Positions 36,213-45,476 of a stretch of 64,000 nt of DNA are shown in pieces. Location of the stretch: positions 5,426,001 to 5,490,000 of the forward strand of contig NZ_CP128540.1 of the NCBI RefSeq assembly GCF_021283545.2. The letters are read 5' to 3'. Within the stretch, counting starts at the first letter, position 1. Every line of letters begins with the position of its first letter. The position numbers were made by a program, and so were the translations under genes. Source of the DNA: Pseudomonas alloputida. GTDB lineage: Bacteria; Pseudomonadota; Gammaproteobacteria; Pseudomonadales; Pseudomonadaceae. The notes beneath the pieces were generated by a model. That model was not told the DNA's origin and did no database searches. It worked only from the letters and a program-made list of their open reading frames with translations.

Positions 36213-38132
36213 ATGAACAGCTGGTTCGCCAACATCAGCGTCAACCTTAAACTCGGCCTGGGCTTCGGCCTGGTGCTGGTCCTCACTGGCCTGCTGGCCC
36301 TCACCGGCTGGACCAGCCTGGGCAGCCTGATCGACCGTAGCAACTGGATGGGCGATATTGGCCAGTTGAACAAGGACCTCACCGATCTACGCATTGCGCG
36401 CCTGCAGTACATGATCGCCAACGGCGACGATACCGCCGCCGCCAACACCCTGGCCAAGCTGGACGCATTCAGCAAGCAGCAGGCCTACCTGGCCACCACC
36501 TTCAAAAGCCCGGAGAACGTCAAGCTGCTGGGTGAGCTGGGCGATACCATCAGTGCCTACAAGCTGTCGCTGAACAAGATGCGCCAGGGCTACGACGCCA
36601 CCCGCGCAGCGCGCGTTTCCATGGACAGTTCGGCCATTCGCGCCGACCAGGCCATGGATGCGCTCAGCCAGGAGGTGATGGCTCGCCCCGAGGCTGACAG
36701 CGTGCGCCTGGCCCAGTACCAGCTGATCAGCAAGGCCCGCCAGCAACTGCTGCAGGTACGCATCGATGTGCGTGGCTACATCGCCGAGAACAGCAGCGCC
36801 AACGAGCAGGCCGCCTTGCGCCAGCTGGATGCAGCACTGGCCGATACCGACAACCTCAAGCGCCAGCTGCCCAGCGAAGACGCCCGCCTGCAACAGTTCG
36901 AAAACGCAGTACTGGCCTATCGTGACGCCGTACGCCAGTTCCGCGACGCGGTTGCCAACATCACCACCTCGCGCGCCGAAATGACCGTGCAGGGCGCCGA
37001 CATCGTCAAGCGCAGTGACGCGTTGTACCAGATCCAGCTGGAGCGCCGTGACATCGAGAGCACCCAGGCCCGCAGCCTGCAGGCCATCGCCACACTGTTG
37101 GCGCTGCTGGTCGGCGTGCTGGCGGCGGTGCTGATCACCCGCCAGATCACGCGCCCGTTGCAAGACACCCTGGTGGCCGTGGAGAAAATCGCCAGTGGCG
37201 ACCTTACCCAACACATGCGCGTCACCCGCCGTGACGAACTGGGCGTGCTGCAGCAAGGCATCGCGCGCATGGGCACCACCCTGCGCGAGCTGATCAGCGG
37301 CATCCGCGATGGCGTCACCCAGATCGCCAGCGCCGCCGAAGAGCTGTCGGCAGTCACCGAACAGACCAGCGCGGGCGCCAACAGCCAGAAAGTCGAGACC
37401 GACCAGGTGGCCACCGCCATGCACGAAATGGCCGCTACCGTTCAGGAAGTGGCGCGCAATGCCGAGCAGGCCTCACATGCAGCCACCGGAGCCGATGACG
37501 AAGCCCGTGCCGGCGACCGCGTGGTGGGCGAAGCGATTGGCCAGATCGAACGCCTGGCCGAAGACATGCACCGCTCCACCGAGGCCATGAACCTGCTGCA
37601 GCAGGAAAGCCAGAAAATTGGCAGCGTGATGGACGTGATCAAGTCGGTGGCTGAACAGACCAACCTGCTGGCGCTCAACGCAGCGATCGAGGCGGCTCGT
37701 GCCGGCGAGGCAGGCCGTGGCTTTGCCGTGGTTGCCGACGAAGTGCGCGGCCTGGCCCAACGCACGCAGAAGTCTACCGAAGAGATCGAAGAGCTGATTG
37801 CCAGCCTGCAGCACGGTACCCAGCAAGTGGCGAATGCCATGCAGGGCAGCCGTGCCCTGACCGACAGCAGCGTCGAACTGGCGCGAAAGGCCGGGTCATC
37901 GCTGGAGAGCATTACCAGTACGGTATCGAGCATCCAGTCGATGAACCAGCAGATTGCTGCGGCGGCAGAGCAGCAGAGTGCGGTGGCTGAAGAGATCAGC
38001 CGAAGCATCCTGAATGTGCGTGATGTGTCAGAGCAAACCGCAGCAGCCAGTGACGAGACGGCAGCGTCGAGTGTGGAGCTGGCGCGGTTGGGTGGGCAGT
38101 TGCAGACACTGGTCAGCCAGTTCCGCGTCTGA
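36213..38132 (+). CDS. mcpS: Methyl-accepting chemotaxis receptor McpS (TCA-cycle intermediates)
   Basis: The 639-residue receptor has two membrane helices around a periplasmic helical bimodular domain (about residues 45-280), then HAMP and the signalling hairpin tip [20 protein letters not shown]. The ligand arginines R60 and R63 lie in [12 protein letters not shown], exactly where P. putida McpS has them. McpS mediates attraction to malate, succinate, fumarate and related acids. The ATG at 36213 follows GGAGAGC. Confidence 0.95.
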   Translation: MNSWFANISVNLKLGLGFGLVLVLTGLLALTGWTSLGSLIDRSNWMGDIGQLNKDLTDLRIARLQYMIANGDDTAAANTLAKLDAFSKQQAYLATTFKSPENVKLLGELGDTISAYKLSLNKMRQGYDATRAARVSMDSSAIRADQAMDALSQEVMARPEADSVRLAQYQLISKARQQLLQVRIDVRGYIAENSSANEQAALRQLDAALADTDNLKRQLPSEDARLQQFENAVLAYRDAVRQFRDAVANITTSRAEMTVQGADIVKRSDALYQIQLERRDIESTQARSLQAIATLLALLVGVLAAVLITRQITRPLQDTLVAVEKIASGDLTQHMRVTRRDELGVLQQGIARMGTTLRELISGIRDGVTQIASAAEELSAVTEQTSAGANSQKVETDQVATAMHEMAATVQEVARNAEQASHAATGADDEARAGDRVVGEAIGQIERLAEDMHRSTEAMNLLQQESQKIGSVMDVIKSVAEQTNLLALNAAIEAARAGEAGRGFAVVADEVRGLAQRTQKSTEEIEELIASLQHGTQQVANAMQGSRALTDSSVELARKAGSSLESITSTVSSIQSMNQQIAAAAEQQSAVAEEISRSILNVRDVSEQTAAASDETAASSVELARLGGQLQTLVSQFRV

Positions 38133-38146
38133 CCGTTGGCACCTGG

Positions 38147-38163
38147 GGCCGCTTTGCGGCCCT
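38147..38163 (+). terminator. Terminator after mcpS
   Basis: GGGCCGC-TTT-GCGGCCC followed by TTT forms a 7-bp stem 15 bases after the mcpS stop. A second stem, GGAGGGC-AAA-GCCCTCC, lies at about 38220-38236. Confidence 0.65.
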
Positions 38164-38254
38164 TTCGCGACTCAAGGCCCCCAACGCAGGTCCTCGTGGG
38201 AGCGGCCTTGTGTCGCGATAGGAGGGCAAAGCCCTCCCGGCGTTCTGACAGGTA

Positions 38255-39922
38255 CTACTTGACGATCATCCCTACCCCACGCCCACGTGGGTCGGAAGCA
38301 GTCTCAAGCTTCGCCCCATCGACGCGGATCGCCTGGATGTCGCCCATCTCCCAGCCCTGGTCCTCCAGCACATAGCCCATCTTCTTCAGCTCATCAGCTA
38401 CCGGCCCGGTCAGTGGCGCATAGCTGTCGAAGTAAATGGTGTCCTTGGGCAGCAACTGATGGTGCACGCGCTGCGCCGCCACCGCCTTGTCCAGCGGCAT
38501 GCCGTAGTCGTACAGGTTGTTCATCACCTGGAAGATCGAGGTAAAGATCCGTGAACCACCCGGGGTACCGATTACCAGCTCGACCTTGCCATCGCGGGTC
38601 ATCAGGCTGGGGCTCATCGACGACAGCATGCGCTTGCCCGGTTCGATCGCGTTGGCATCACCGCCGACCACGCCAAAGGCGTTCGCCGCCCCCGGCTTGG
38701 CGCTGAAGTCATCCATCTCGTCGTTGAGCAGGAAACCGGCACCCTTCACCACGACGCCACTGCCGTAGTCGAGGTTGAGGGTGTAGGTATTGCTGACCGC
38801 GTTGCCCTGCTTGTCGACGATCGAGAAATGCGTGGTCTGGTGCGGTTCAAGGCCCGGCTTGACCTTGTCGGTGTCGGAAATGGCCTTCGGGTTGACCTGG
38901 GCTGCGCGCTTGGCCAGGTAATCCTTGGCCACCAGCTGGTCCACCGGCACCTTGGTGAAGGCCGGGTCGCCCAGGTAATCGGCGCGGTCGGCGAACACCC
39001 GCTTTTCGATCTCGGCCAACAGGTGGATGTACTGCGCCGAGTTATGCGCCACCCCTTTGAAGTCGGCCGCGCGGTCTTCCTTGATGCCCAGCAACTGGGC
39101 CAGCGCCACACCGCCCGAGCTCGGCGGTGGCGCGGTATACACCACATTGCCACGCCAGCTCACGGCCATCGGTTCACGCCATACCGCCTTGTAATCCTTC
39201 AGGTCTTCTTTGGTAATCAGGCCTTTGTCAGCCTGCATCTGCGCCACCAGCAAATCGGCGGTCTTGCCTTGATAGAACTCGCTCACGCCCTTGTCGGCTA
39301 TACGCTCCAGGGTCTGGGCCATTTCCGGCTGCTTGAACAGCTCGCCGACCTTCATGTTGCCAAAGTAATCGTTGAAGTTGGTCGCCGTCTTGAACATGCC
39401 TTGGGCATCGTTGCGGTACTGGTACTGCTTTTCCGCCACCTTGAAGCCGTTTTTCGCATAGCCGATGGCCGGGGTCAGCAACTCGCTCCAGGGCAGCTTG
39501 CCGAACTTCTGGTGCGCCTCCCACAGGCCCATTACCGTACCGGGTACGCCTGCGGCGCGTGCCCCGACCAGGCTGAGGTTCTCGATGACCTCGCCCTTGT
39601 CGTCCAGGTACATGTTGCGCGTGGCGGCCTTGGGCGCGACTTCGCGGTAGTCGAGGAAGTAAGGCTTGCCATCGACGAACAGGGTCATGAAGCCGCCACC
39701 GCCGATATTACCGGCCTCTGGGTACGTCACCGCCAGGGTGAAGGCGGTCGCAACTGCCGCGTCCACCGCGTTGCCGCCCTTTTTCAGAATATCGGCGGCC
39801 ACCTGTGCACCATATTGATCGGGGGCGGCCACCGCGCCGCCCTCCAGGGTGGCGGCGTAAACCGAGGAACAGCTCAGGATCGCGGCTGCGAGAGCCAGGT
39901 ACTGGAACGGGACAATACGCAT
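38255..39922 (-). CDS. ggt: Periplasmic gamma-glutamyltransferase
   Basis: The 555-residue protein begins with a signal peptide (FQYLALAAAILSCSSVYA). The autoprocessing nucleophile is threonine 363 in HQTTHFSIVD, which splits the precursor into two subunits. Substrate-binding motifs SSMSPSLM and GTPGGSRIFTSIFQV are present. GGT cleaves glutathione and gamma-glutamyl compounds in the periplasm. I start at the ATG at 39922 (MRIVPFQYLAL). It is followed on the left by the mcpS terminator. Confidence 0.95.
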   Translation of the reverse strand: MRIVPFQYLALAAAILSCSSVYAATLEGGAVAAPDQYGAQVAADILKKGGNAVDAAVATAFTLAVTYPEAGNIGGGGFMTLFVDGKPYFLDYREVAPKAATRNMYLDDKGEVIENLSLVGARAAGVPGTVMGLWEAHQKFGKLPWSELLTPAIGYAKNGFKVAEKQYQYRNDAQGMFKTATNFNDYFGNMKVGELFKQPEMAQTLERIADKGVSEFYQGKTADLLVAQMQADKGLITKEDLKDYKAVWREPMAVSWRGNVVYTAPPPSSGGVALAQLLGIKEDRAADFKGVAHNSAQYIHLLAEIEKRVFADRADYLGDPAFTKVPVDQLVAKDYLAKRAAQVNPKAISDTDKVKPGLEPHQTTHFSIVDKQGNAVSNTYTLNLDYGSGVVVKGAGFLLNDEMDDFSAKPGAANAFGVVGGDANAIEPGKRMLSSMSPSLMTRDGKVELVIGTPGGSRIFTSIFQVMNNLYDYGMPLDKAVAAQRVHHQLLPKDTIYFDSYAPLTGPVADELKKMGYVLEDQGWEMGDIQAIRVDGAKLETASDPRGRGVGMIVK

Positions 39923-40039
39923 GACACTTCCTTGGTGTTGTTTTTGTTGAGCAGTCAGTAAGGCCGAAGCGCTTCGACTGTGCAATCAACCGGCGGAAGT
40001 TTCGCCGCCTGTGGACAGGATTTGTCGCGATCAGGCAAC

Positions 40040-40936
40040 TCAGCAGGCGTACATCGCCAGCTTGCGCTGGATGAAATCCAGGAAGCACTGGATGCGCAGC
40101 GCCAACTGGGTGTTGCGGTAATACACCGCGTGGATCGGCTGACGGTAGCCATTGTTGGCCTCGCTCAGCAGCACCTGCAGGCGCCCTGTGCGGATATCTT
40201 CGTGGGTCATGAAGTGCGACAGGCTGACGATGCCCTCCCCGGCCAACGCCAGCTGGCGAAGGGTTTCGCCGCTGGAAGCGACCAGCGTCGGGCGGATGCT
40301 CCAGCGATCGCCCTGAGCGTGGCGTAGCGGCCAGTGATTGAGCGACTCAGGTTGGCTGAAGCCGAGCAGACAGTGGTTGGCCAGGTCCTCGACCTGCCGT
40401 GGCGTGCCGTGCTGCTCCAGGTAGGCCGGACTGGCCAGCACCTGCACCGGACTGCAACCCAGGCTGCGCGCGTGCAGGCTGGAGTCGGCCAGCTCTCCGA
40501 TGCGGATCGCCACATCAGTGCTCTGCTCCAGCAGGTCGATGATCAGGTCGTCGGTGTTGAGCTCCAGTTCGATGCCTGGGTACTGGCGGCGGAACTCGCC
40601 AATCCAGGGCAGGATGGCATGCAGCATGAACGGCGCAGCGGCATTGATGCGCAATCGCCCGGTCGGGGTCTGGCGGTTCATCGACAGACGCTCTTCCATC
40701 TCGTCCATCTGCTGCAGGATCAGCCGCGCGCGCTCAAGAAAGTAGCGCCCCTCTTCGGTAAGGTCCATGCGCCGGGTGGTGCGGTTGACCAGCGTGGTGC
40801 CCAGCTTGCCCTCCAGACGCGACAAGGTGCGGCTGACGGCAGACGGGGTCTGGCCCATCTGCTCGGCAGCAGCGGAAATCGAGCCGCAGTCGATGACGGC
40901 GACGAATACCTGGAGTTCTTCGGATCGGGTTTTCAC
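40040..40936 (-). CDS. LysR-family transcriptional regulator
   Basis: The 298-residue regulator has the LysR helix-turn-helix (AAAEQMGQTPSAVSRTLSRL) and an effector domain ending CFLDFIQRKLAMYAC. It belongs to the CrgA/DsdC-like group (NRTTRRMDLTEEG). I start at the GTG at 40936 giving MKTRSEELQVF; a TTG 27 bases upstream is also open. The order on this strand is mdaB, then this gene, then ggt. A REP pair separates it from mdaB. Its target is unknown. Confidence 0.87.
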   Translation of the reverse strand: MKTRSEELQVFVAVIDCGSISAAAEQMGQTPSAVSRTLSRLEGKLGTTLVNRTTRRMDLTEEGRYFLERARLILQQMDEMEERLSMNRQTPTGRLRINAAAPFMLHAILPWIGEFRRQYPGIELELNTDDLIIDLLEQSTDVAIRIGELADSSLHARSLGCSPVQVLASPAYLEQHGTPRQVEDLANHCLLGFSQPESLNHWPLRHAQGDRWSIRPTLVASSGETLRQLALAGEGIVSLSHFMTHEDIRTGRLQVLLSEANNGYRQPIHAVYYRNTQLALRIQCFLDFIQRKLAMYAC

Positions 40937-41007
40937 ATCAGGGCCTGTGGTTGGTCTGTGCAAGGATTAGATAACCGCTTGTCGAGGCCAAGTCCAGCGG
41001 CGCCTGT

Positions 41008-41112
41008 ATGGGCCTCTTCGCGGGCTTGCCCGCTCCCACAAGTACTGCAAAGTCCTTGAAACCTGCGTAATACCTGTGGGAGCGGGCAAGCCCGCGAAGA
41101 GGCCGGTACAGA
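41008..41112. repeat. REP palindrome pair
   Basis: CTCTTCGCGGGCTTGCCCGC and the inverted GCGGGCAAGCCCGCGAAGAG, with a 50-base spacer, sit between mdaB and the LysR gene. Confidence 0.92.
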
Positions 41113-41119
41113 CATAAAA

Positions 41120-41710
41120 TTACTGTGCCTTGCCAAACACCTTGTCCAGATGGGCCTCATAAGCTGCCAACGCCGCCGGCACATCCGGGCGCTTCATCAC
41201 ATCCACAGCCAGGAAGGTCGGCAGGCCGGTCATGCCCAGGAACTGGTTGGCCTTGTGGAACGGGAAATACACGGCATCCACCCCTTTGCCTTCAAAGAAA
41301 TCGCTGGGGTCATCGAACGCCTGCTGCGGCGCGTTCCAAGTCAGCGACAACATGTATTGCTTGCCGTGCACCAGACCACCGCTGCCGTATTTCTGCGAGT
41401 GGTCAGAACGGGTACGACCGTCATTGGCATACAGGCTGCCGTGACCGGCAGTGAACACCTCGTCGATGTACTTCTTCACGGTCCACGGCGCGCCCATCCA
41501 CCAGCCGGGCATCTGATAGACCACCACATCGGCCCAGAGGAATTTCTCCACCTCTTCCTGGGCATCGTAGCCGCCGTCGATGAACGTCTGGCGCACATCG
41601 AAACCGGCGCGGTCCAGGTGAGCGATGGCCGCTTCGTGCAAGGTCGCGTTGAGGCGGCCTTCGGAGTGAGCGAACTGTTTACCACCATTGAGCAGAAGGA
41701 TCTTTTTCAT
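41120..41710 (-). CDS. mdaB: NADPH:quinone oxidoreductase MdaB
   Basis: The 196-residue flavoprotein has the MdaB/NQO1-like N-terminus KKILLLNGGKQF, the FMN-binding MPGWWMGAPWTVKKYIDEV and TWNAPQQAF. It carries out two-electron quinone reduction, which protects against redox cycling. I start at the ATG at 41710. It is divergent from a YgiN-like monooxygenase gene at 41874, the same partnership as in E. coli, where YgiN is the quinol monooxygenase counterpart. Confidence 0.92.
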   Translation of the reverse strand: MKKILLLNGGKQFAHSEGRLNATLHEAAIAHLDRAGFDVRQTFIDGGYDAQEEVEKFLWADVVVYQMPGWWMGAPWTVKKYIDEVFTAGHGSLYANDGRTRSDHSQKYGSGGLVHGKQYMLSLTWNAPQQAFDDPSDFFEGKGVDAVYFPFHKANQFLGMTGLPTFLAVDVMKRPDVPAALAAYEAHLDKVFGKAQ

Positions 41711-41873
41711 GCTGGCCTCCACGGCCGAATCAAAAATTGATGCCGGCAGGTTAGAGGCTCGCGGGGGCGGGATACAGCGGTGACGGGGCAAAATACAATT
41801 GACCAGAAGTCACGAATGAGCAATACATTATTGCCGTAGAATCGACTCACCACCCATCACCGAGTAGCGCCCC

Positions 41874-42188
41874 ATGAGTGAGCCGTTCGCCTTTATCCTC
41901 AAAGCCAAGACCCGCCCGGAAATGGCTGATGCGTTCGAAAACCTGTTCCGTCCCTACGTCGAGCCAAGCCGCCAGGAACCCGGCTGCATCGAGTACCACA
42001 TGTTGCGCGACCAGCAGGACCCAAGCCTGTTTGTGTTCTTCGAAGTGTGGGCCGACAAGGCCGCGCTGGACGTGCACTCGGCCCTTCCGCACATGGCCGC
42101 CTTCTTCGAAAAGCGCATGGACTACCTGGAGCGCGATTTCGATATCCAGCGGGTCGACATGCTCAGCGCTTCGTCCGCTAACCGTTGA
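41874..42188 (+). CDS. YgiN-like quinol monooxygenase (ABM domain)
   Basis: The 104-residue single-domain ABM protein has the motifs EPGCIEYHMLRDQQDPSLF and FFEVWADKAALDVH, family-typical and including the histidine and tryptophan lining the active-site pocket. YgiN uses menadiol in E. coli. Its divergent position next to mdaB suggests a quinone redox cycle. Its 3' end overlaps the convergent TauE gene by 11 bases. Confidence 0.87.
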   Translation: MSEPFAFILKAKTRPEMADAFENLFRPYVEPSRQEPGCIEYHMLRDQQDPSLFVFFEVWADKAALDVHSALPHMAAFFEKRMDYLERDFDIQRVDMLSASSANR

Positions 42189-42942
42189 TCAGCAGGTGGC
42201 CGCCGAGGGCGGCCAGGCCGATGAAAAAGCAACGCTTGAACAGCAGCGCGCTGATCCGCTGACGCAGCCACTGGCCCGCCAGCATGCCGAGCAAGGCCGG
42301 CGCCAGCATCAGCAGCGACGCCCCCAGCGCCTGGCCACCCAAGGCATCCTGCCCGGCCAGGCCTAGGGCCAAGGCCAGGGTCGATACCGTAAACGACAGG
42401 CCCAGGGCCTGGATCATCTGCTCGCGGCTCAAGCCCAGGCTCTGCAGGTAAGGCACCGCTGGCATCACGAACACCCCGGTCGACGCAGTGACCACACCCG
42501 TGACCAGCCCGCAAAGCGGTCCCAGCCAGCGCTCGTGTCCCGGGGCTAGCTGCAAGCCCGGGCCGACCAACCCATACAACGCATAGACCAGCAAGGCGCC
42601 CCCCAGCGCATGCGCAGCCCAGGGGCCACTGTTGATTCCCAGCCAGGCGCTGCCCAGCAAGGTGCCGACAAAAATCAATGCCAGCATCGGCCCCAGGCGG
42701 ACCAACAACCCTCGCAGGTGCCCGCCGCTGGCCAGCTGCCACAGGTTGGTGAGTGTCGAGGGCACGATCAACAACGCGGCAGCCTGCGCCGGTGGCATAG
42801 CCAGGCCCAACAGGCCCATGGCAATGGTCGGCAGGCCCAGGCCGATGACCCCCTTCACTGCTCCAGCCAGCAGAAAGGTCAGTACAACCAGCAACGAGAG
42901 TGCCGGGCCAATGTTCTGATAGAAAGCGAGCAAGGTCGTCAT
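42178..42942 (-). CDS. TauE/SafE-family membrane permease
   Basis: The 254-residue protein has about eight helices and the two repeats of TauE/SafE proteins (GAVKGVIGLGLPTIAMGLL and GLVTGVVTASTGVFVMPAV). Family members export or import sulfite, organosulfonates or other anions; the substrate here is unknown. It is divergent from a LysR gene 77 bases away, which probably controls it. Confidence 0.88.
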   Translation of the reverse strand: MTTLLAFYQNIGPALSLLVVLTFLLAGAVKGVIGLGLPTIAMGLLGLAMPPAQAAALLIVPSTLTNLWQLASGGHLRGLLVRLGPMLALIFVGTLLGSAWLGINSGPWAAHALGGALLVYALYGLVGPGLQLAPGHERWLGPLCGLVTGVVTASTGVFVMPAVPYLQSLGLSREQMIQALGLSFTVSTLALALGLAGQDALGGQALGASLLMLAPALLGMLAGQWLRQRISALLFKRCFFIGLAALGGHLLING

Positions 42943-43019
42943 GGGCCGATGATGCCGTGCACCGGGCGACGTGAGAATCTGCCATATACTCAGCCAGCCT
43001 CTTGCCAGGACAGAGCCAC

Positions 43020-43901
43020 ATGCATTTCGACCTGATCGACCTCAAGCTGTTCCAGCACACCCTGGAGTGCGGCAACATCACCGCTGGCGCCGGCCGCAGC
43101 CATCTGTCACTGCCGGCAGCCAGTGCGCGCATTCGCGCCATGGAAGCATCACTGGGCATTCCCTTGCTGGAACGTAACCGCCGTGGCGTACAACCAACGC
43201 CGGCTGGCCAGGCACTCTTGCAGCATGCACGGCTGATAACGCAGCAGGTCGAACGCCTGCAGTTCGACCTGGGCCAATACGCGCAAGGGCAGCAAGGCCA
43301 GGTGCGCCTGCTGTGCAACACCGCTGCGCTGACCGAATACTTGCCCGAACTGCTGGCCAGCTATCTGGCTGAAAACCCTGGAGTCAGCGTGGATGTGCAA
43401 GAGCTGCCGAGTTTGCGCATCGTGCAGGCAATTACCCAAGGCATGGCCGACCTGGGCATCGTGTCCACAGCCGCCCCCAGCGAGCACCTGCAGACCCGGC
43501 CGTTTCGAGATGACCCGCTGGTGCTGGTGACGCCACAGGCCCACCCCCTGGCCAGTGCGCTGGCGCCAAGCTTCGTCGACAGCCTGGCCCATGGCTATGT
43601 CGGCCTGGGGGCCGGCAGTGCACTGGGGTTGTACCTGGAAGAGCAAGCGCTGCACGAGGGGCAGCGCATGCAGGTTCGGGTGCGTGCGGAGGGGTTTGAT
43701 GGGGTGATCCGCATGGTCGCGGGCGGGGCCGGAATCGGGGTGGTGCCACTGGCAGCAGTACAGCGCTGGCAAGGCATGCTGCCGTTGCACTGGGTGGCAC
43801 TGCAGGAGCCATGGGCCAACCGCCGGTTGCTGGTGTGCGCACGGGATTTTGCGGCATTGCCGGGCTATGCCGCAGAACTGGTAGCCACCTTTACCGGCTG
43901 A
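43020..43901 (+). CDS. LysR-family regulator, divergent from TauE
   Basis: The 293-residue regulator begins MHFDLIDLKLFQHTLECGN and has the helix-turn-helix AGAGRSHLSLPAASARIRAM, then a standard effector domain. I start at the ATG at 43020. Divergent placement suggests that it regulates the TauE gene; that is inference. It is followed by a small cupin gene 141 bases later. Confidence 0.88.
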   Translation: MHFDLIDLKLFQHTLECGNITAGAGRSHLSLPAASARIRAMEASLGIPLLERNRRGVQPTPAGQALLQHARLITQQVERLQFDLGQYAQGQQGQVRLLCNTAALTEYLPELLASYLAENPGVSVDVQELPSLRIVQAITQGMADLGIVSTAAPSEHLQTRPFRDDPLVLVTPQAHPLASALAPSFVDSLAHGYVGLGAGSALGLYLEEQALHEGQRMQVRVRAEGFDGVIRMVAGGAGIGVVPLAAVQRWQGMLPLHWVALQEPWANRRLLVCARDFAALPGYAAELVATFTG

Positions 43902-44042
43902 CGCGCAAGGGCGCACACCACTGTCGAGGCAAACCGCCTGCCATAGCGCGGGCAGACACCTGGACGTCGAGCCCAGGCAACTGCGGCGCGGCCGTTGGGC
44001 CTATGGTGACCCGTCATTCAGCCAGTCACCAGGAGTTGTGCC

Positions 44043-44387
44043 ATGTCCGATTTCATCACCGTCCTGCGCGAAACCTGCCCGACGCCGGTCGTGGACGCCA
44101 CCAAGTGGAAGCGCATCGGCGGCGATCCGCACACCGTCAACCTCAATGCCTATCTGTCGGCTGACGGCAGCAAGATCATGGGCACCTGGATCTGCACCCC
44201 GGGCAAGTTCGAGGTCAACTACGATAAATGGGAGTTCTGCCACTTCCTCGATGGCTACTGCATCATCACCCCGGAAGGCGAAGAGCCGAAGCACCTGAAA
44301 GCAGGTGATGTGTTCGTGATCGAGCCAGGCATGAAAGGTACGTGGGAAGTGGTCGAGACTGTACGTAAGTATTTCGTCTTCGCCTGA
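44043..44387 (+). CDS. Small cupin protein (Cupin_3/DUF861)
   Basis: The 114-residue single cupin barrel has the segments GTWICTPGKFEVNY, EFCHFLDGYCIITPEGEE and LKAGDVFVIEPGMKGTWEV. These match the Cupin_3 group related to ureidoglycine aminohydrolase. The metal-binding His set is only partly visible, so catalysis is uncertain. The ATG at 44043 has AGGAG 9 bases upstream. Confidence 0.85.
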   Translation: MSDFITVLRETCPTPVVDATKWKRIGGDPHTVNLNAYLSADGSKIMGTWICTPGKFEVNYDKWEFCHFLDGYCIITPEGEEPKHLKAGDVFVIEPGMKGTWEVVETVRKYFVFA

Positions 44388-44389
44388 CT

Positions 44390-44466
44390 TGCAGGCGCGG
44401 GTTTACCTGCTAATGCGGCGGTGAGGCTTCTGTAGCATTCGCGGGTGAACCCGCTCCTACCACGGC
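44390..44466. repeat. Partial REP pair
   Basis: A diverged REP unit (GGCGCGGGTTTACCTGC) and a canonical one (TTCGCGGGTGAACCCGCTCC) lie after the cupin gene. The remainder up to mmsB (44467-44578) shows only the imperfect repeat CCTTCCCTCTG/CAGAGGGAAGG. Confidence 0.75.
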
Positions 44467-44578
44467 CGCGCACTACCTGTAAGCGTGGACAAAAAAATCG
44501 CGGAGCAGACGCCCTTCCCTCTGGTGCGCAGTTACAGAGGGAAGGCCACCTGGCCCGCGATGAAGTCCACCTCTTGCA

Positions 44579-45466
44579 TCAATCCTTCTTGCGATAACCC
44601 TCGACGATGGCCGAGAAGTCCTTGCCACCCTCGCCTCGCAGGCTCATGGCCTGGTACAGCTGCTGGGCCACGGCACCGAGAATCACCGGTTGGTGTGCCT
44701 GGCGTGCCGCTTCGGTGGCCAACCCCAGGTCCTTGAGCATGAGTTCGGCGCCAAAGCCACCGGTGTAGCCACGCGATGCAGGTGCGGTTTCGATGATGCC
44801 CGGCCACGGGTTGTAGGTGTCCGAGCTCCAGCAACGCCCGGTCGAACTGTTGATGATGCCGGCCAGCACCTTGGTATCGATACCCAGCGCGTTACCCAGG
44901 GCCATGGCCTCGGACACGCCGATCATCGAAATGCCGAGCAGCAGGTTGTTGCAGATCTTGGCGATCTGGCCGGTACCGACTTCCCCGCAGTGCACGATGT
45001 TGCGGCCCATCTGCTCCAGTACCGGCTTGAGGCTGGCGAACAACTCGGTACTGGCGCCGACCATGAACGTCAGGGTGCCGGCCGCCGCGCCGCCAGTACC
45101 ACCGGAAACCGGCGCATCCCCCATGTCCACGCCCTTTGCCGCTGCGGCCTTGGACACGTCACGTGCGGTCTGCGGGTCGATGGTGCTGCAGTCAACGGTC
45201 GGCGTGCCAGGACGAATACCGGCCAGTACGCCGTCCTCGTTCAAGTACACGCTACGCACATGGGCTGCGGCCGGCAGCATGGTGATCACCAGCTCGCTGT
45301 TGGCCGCCGCGTCCTTGGGCGAGGGGCTGATCTGCCCGCCCAGTTCTGCCAGCTCGGCCAGCACGGCCTTGTTCAGGTCGAACAGGTTCAGCTGATGCCC
45401 GGCCTTGATCAGGTTGCGGGCCATGGGCGCGCCCATGTTGCCCAGGCCGATGAATGCGATACGCAT
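44579..45466 (-). CDS. mmsB: 3-Hydroxyisobutyrate dehydrogenase
   Basis: The 295-residue NAD-dependent enzyme has the dinucleotide motif FIGLGNMGAPMA, the substrate motif DAPVSGGTGGAAAGTL and the catalytic-lysine region GQIAKICNNLLLG. It oxidises 3-hydroxyisobutyrate to methylmalonate semialdehyde in valine catabolism. It starts 10 bases after mmsA, its pathway partner, so the two form an mmsA-mmsB operon. Confidence 0.96.
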   Translation of the reverse strand: MRIAFIGLGNMGAPMARNLIKAGHQLNLFDLNKAVLAELAELGGQISPSPKDAAANSELVITMLPAAAHVRSVYLNEDGVLAGIRPGTPTVDCSTIDPQTARDVSKAAAAKGVDMGDAPVSGGTGGAAAGTLTFMVGASTELFASLKPVLEQMGRNIVHCGEVGTGQIAKICNNLLLGISMIGVSEAMALGNALGIDTKVLAGIINSSTGRCWSSDTYNPWPGIIETAPASRGYTGGFGAELMLKDLGLATEAARQAHQPVILGAVAQQLYQAMSLRGEGGKDFSAIVEGYRKKD

Positions 45467-45476
45467 GACGTACTCC

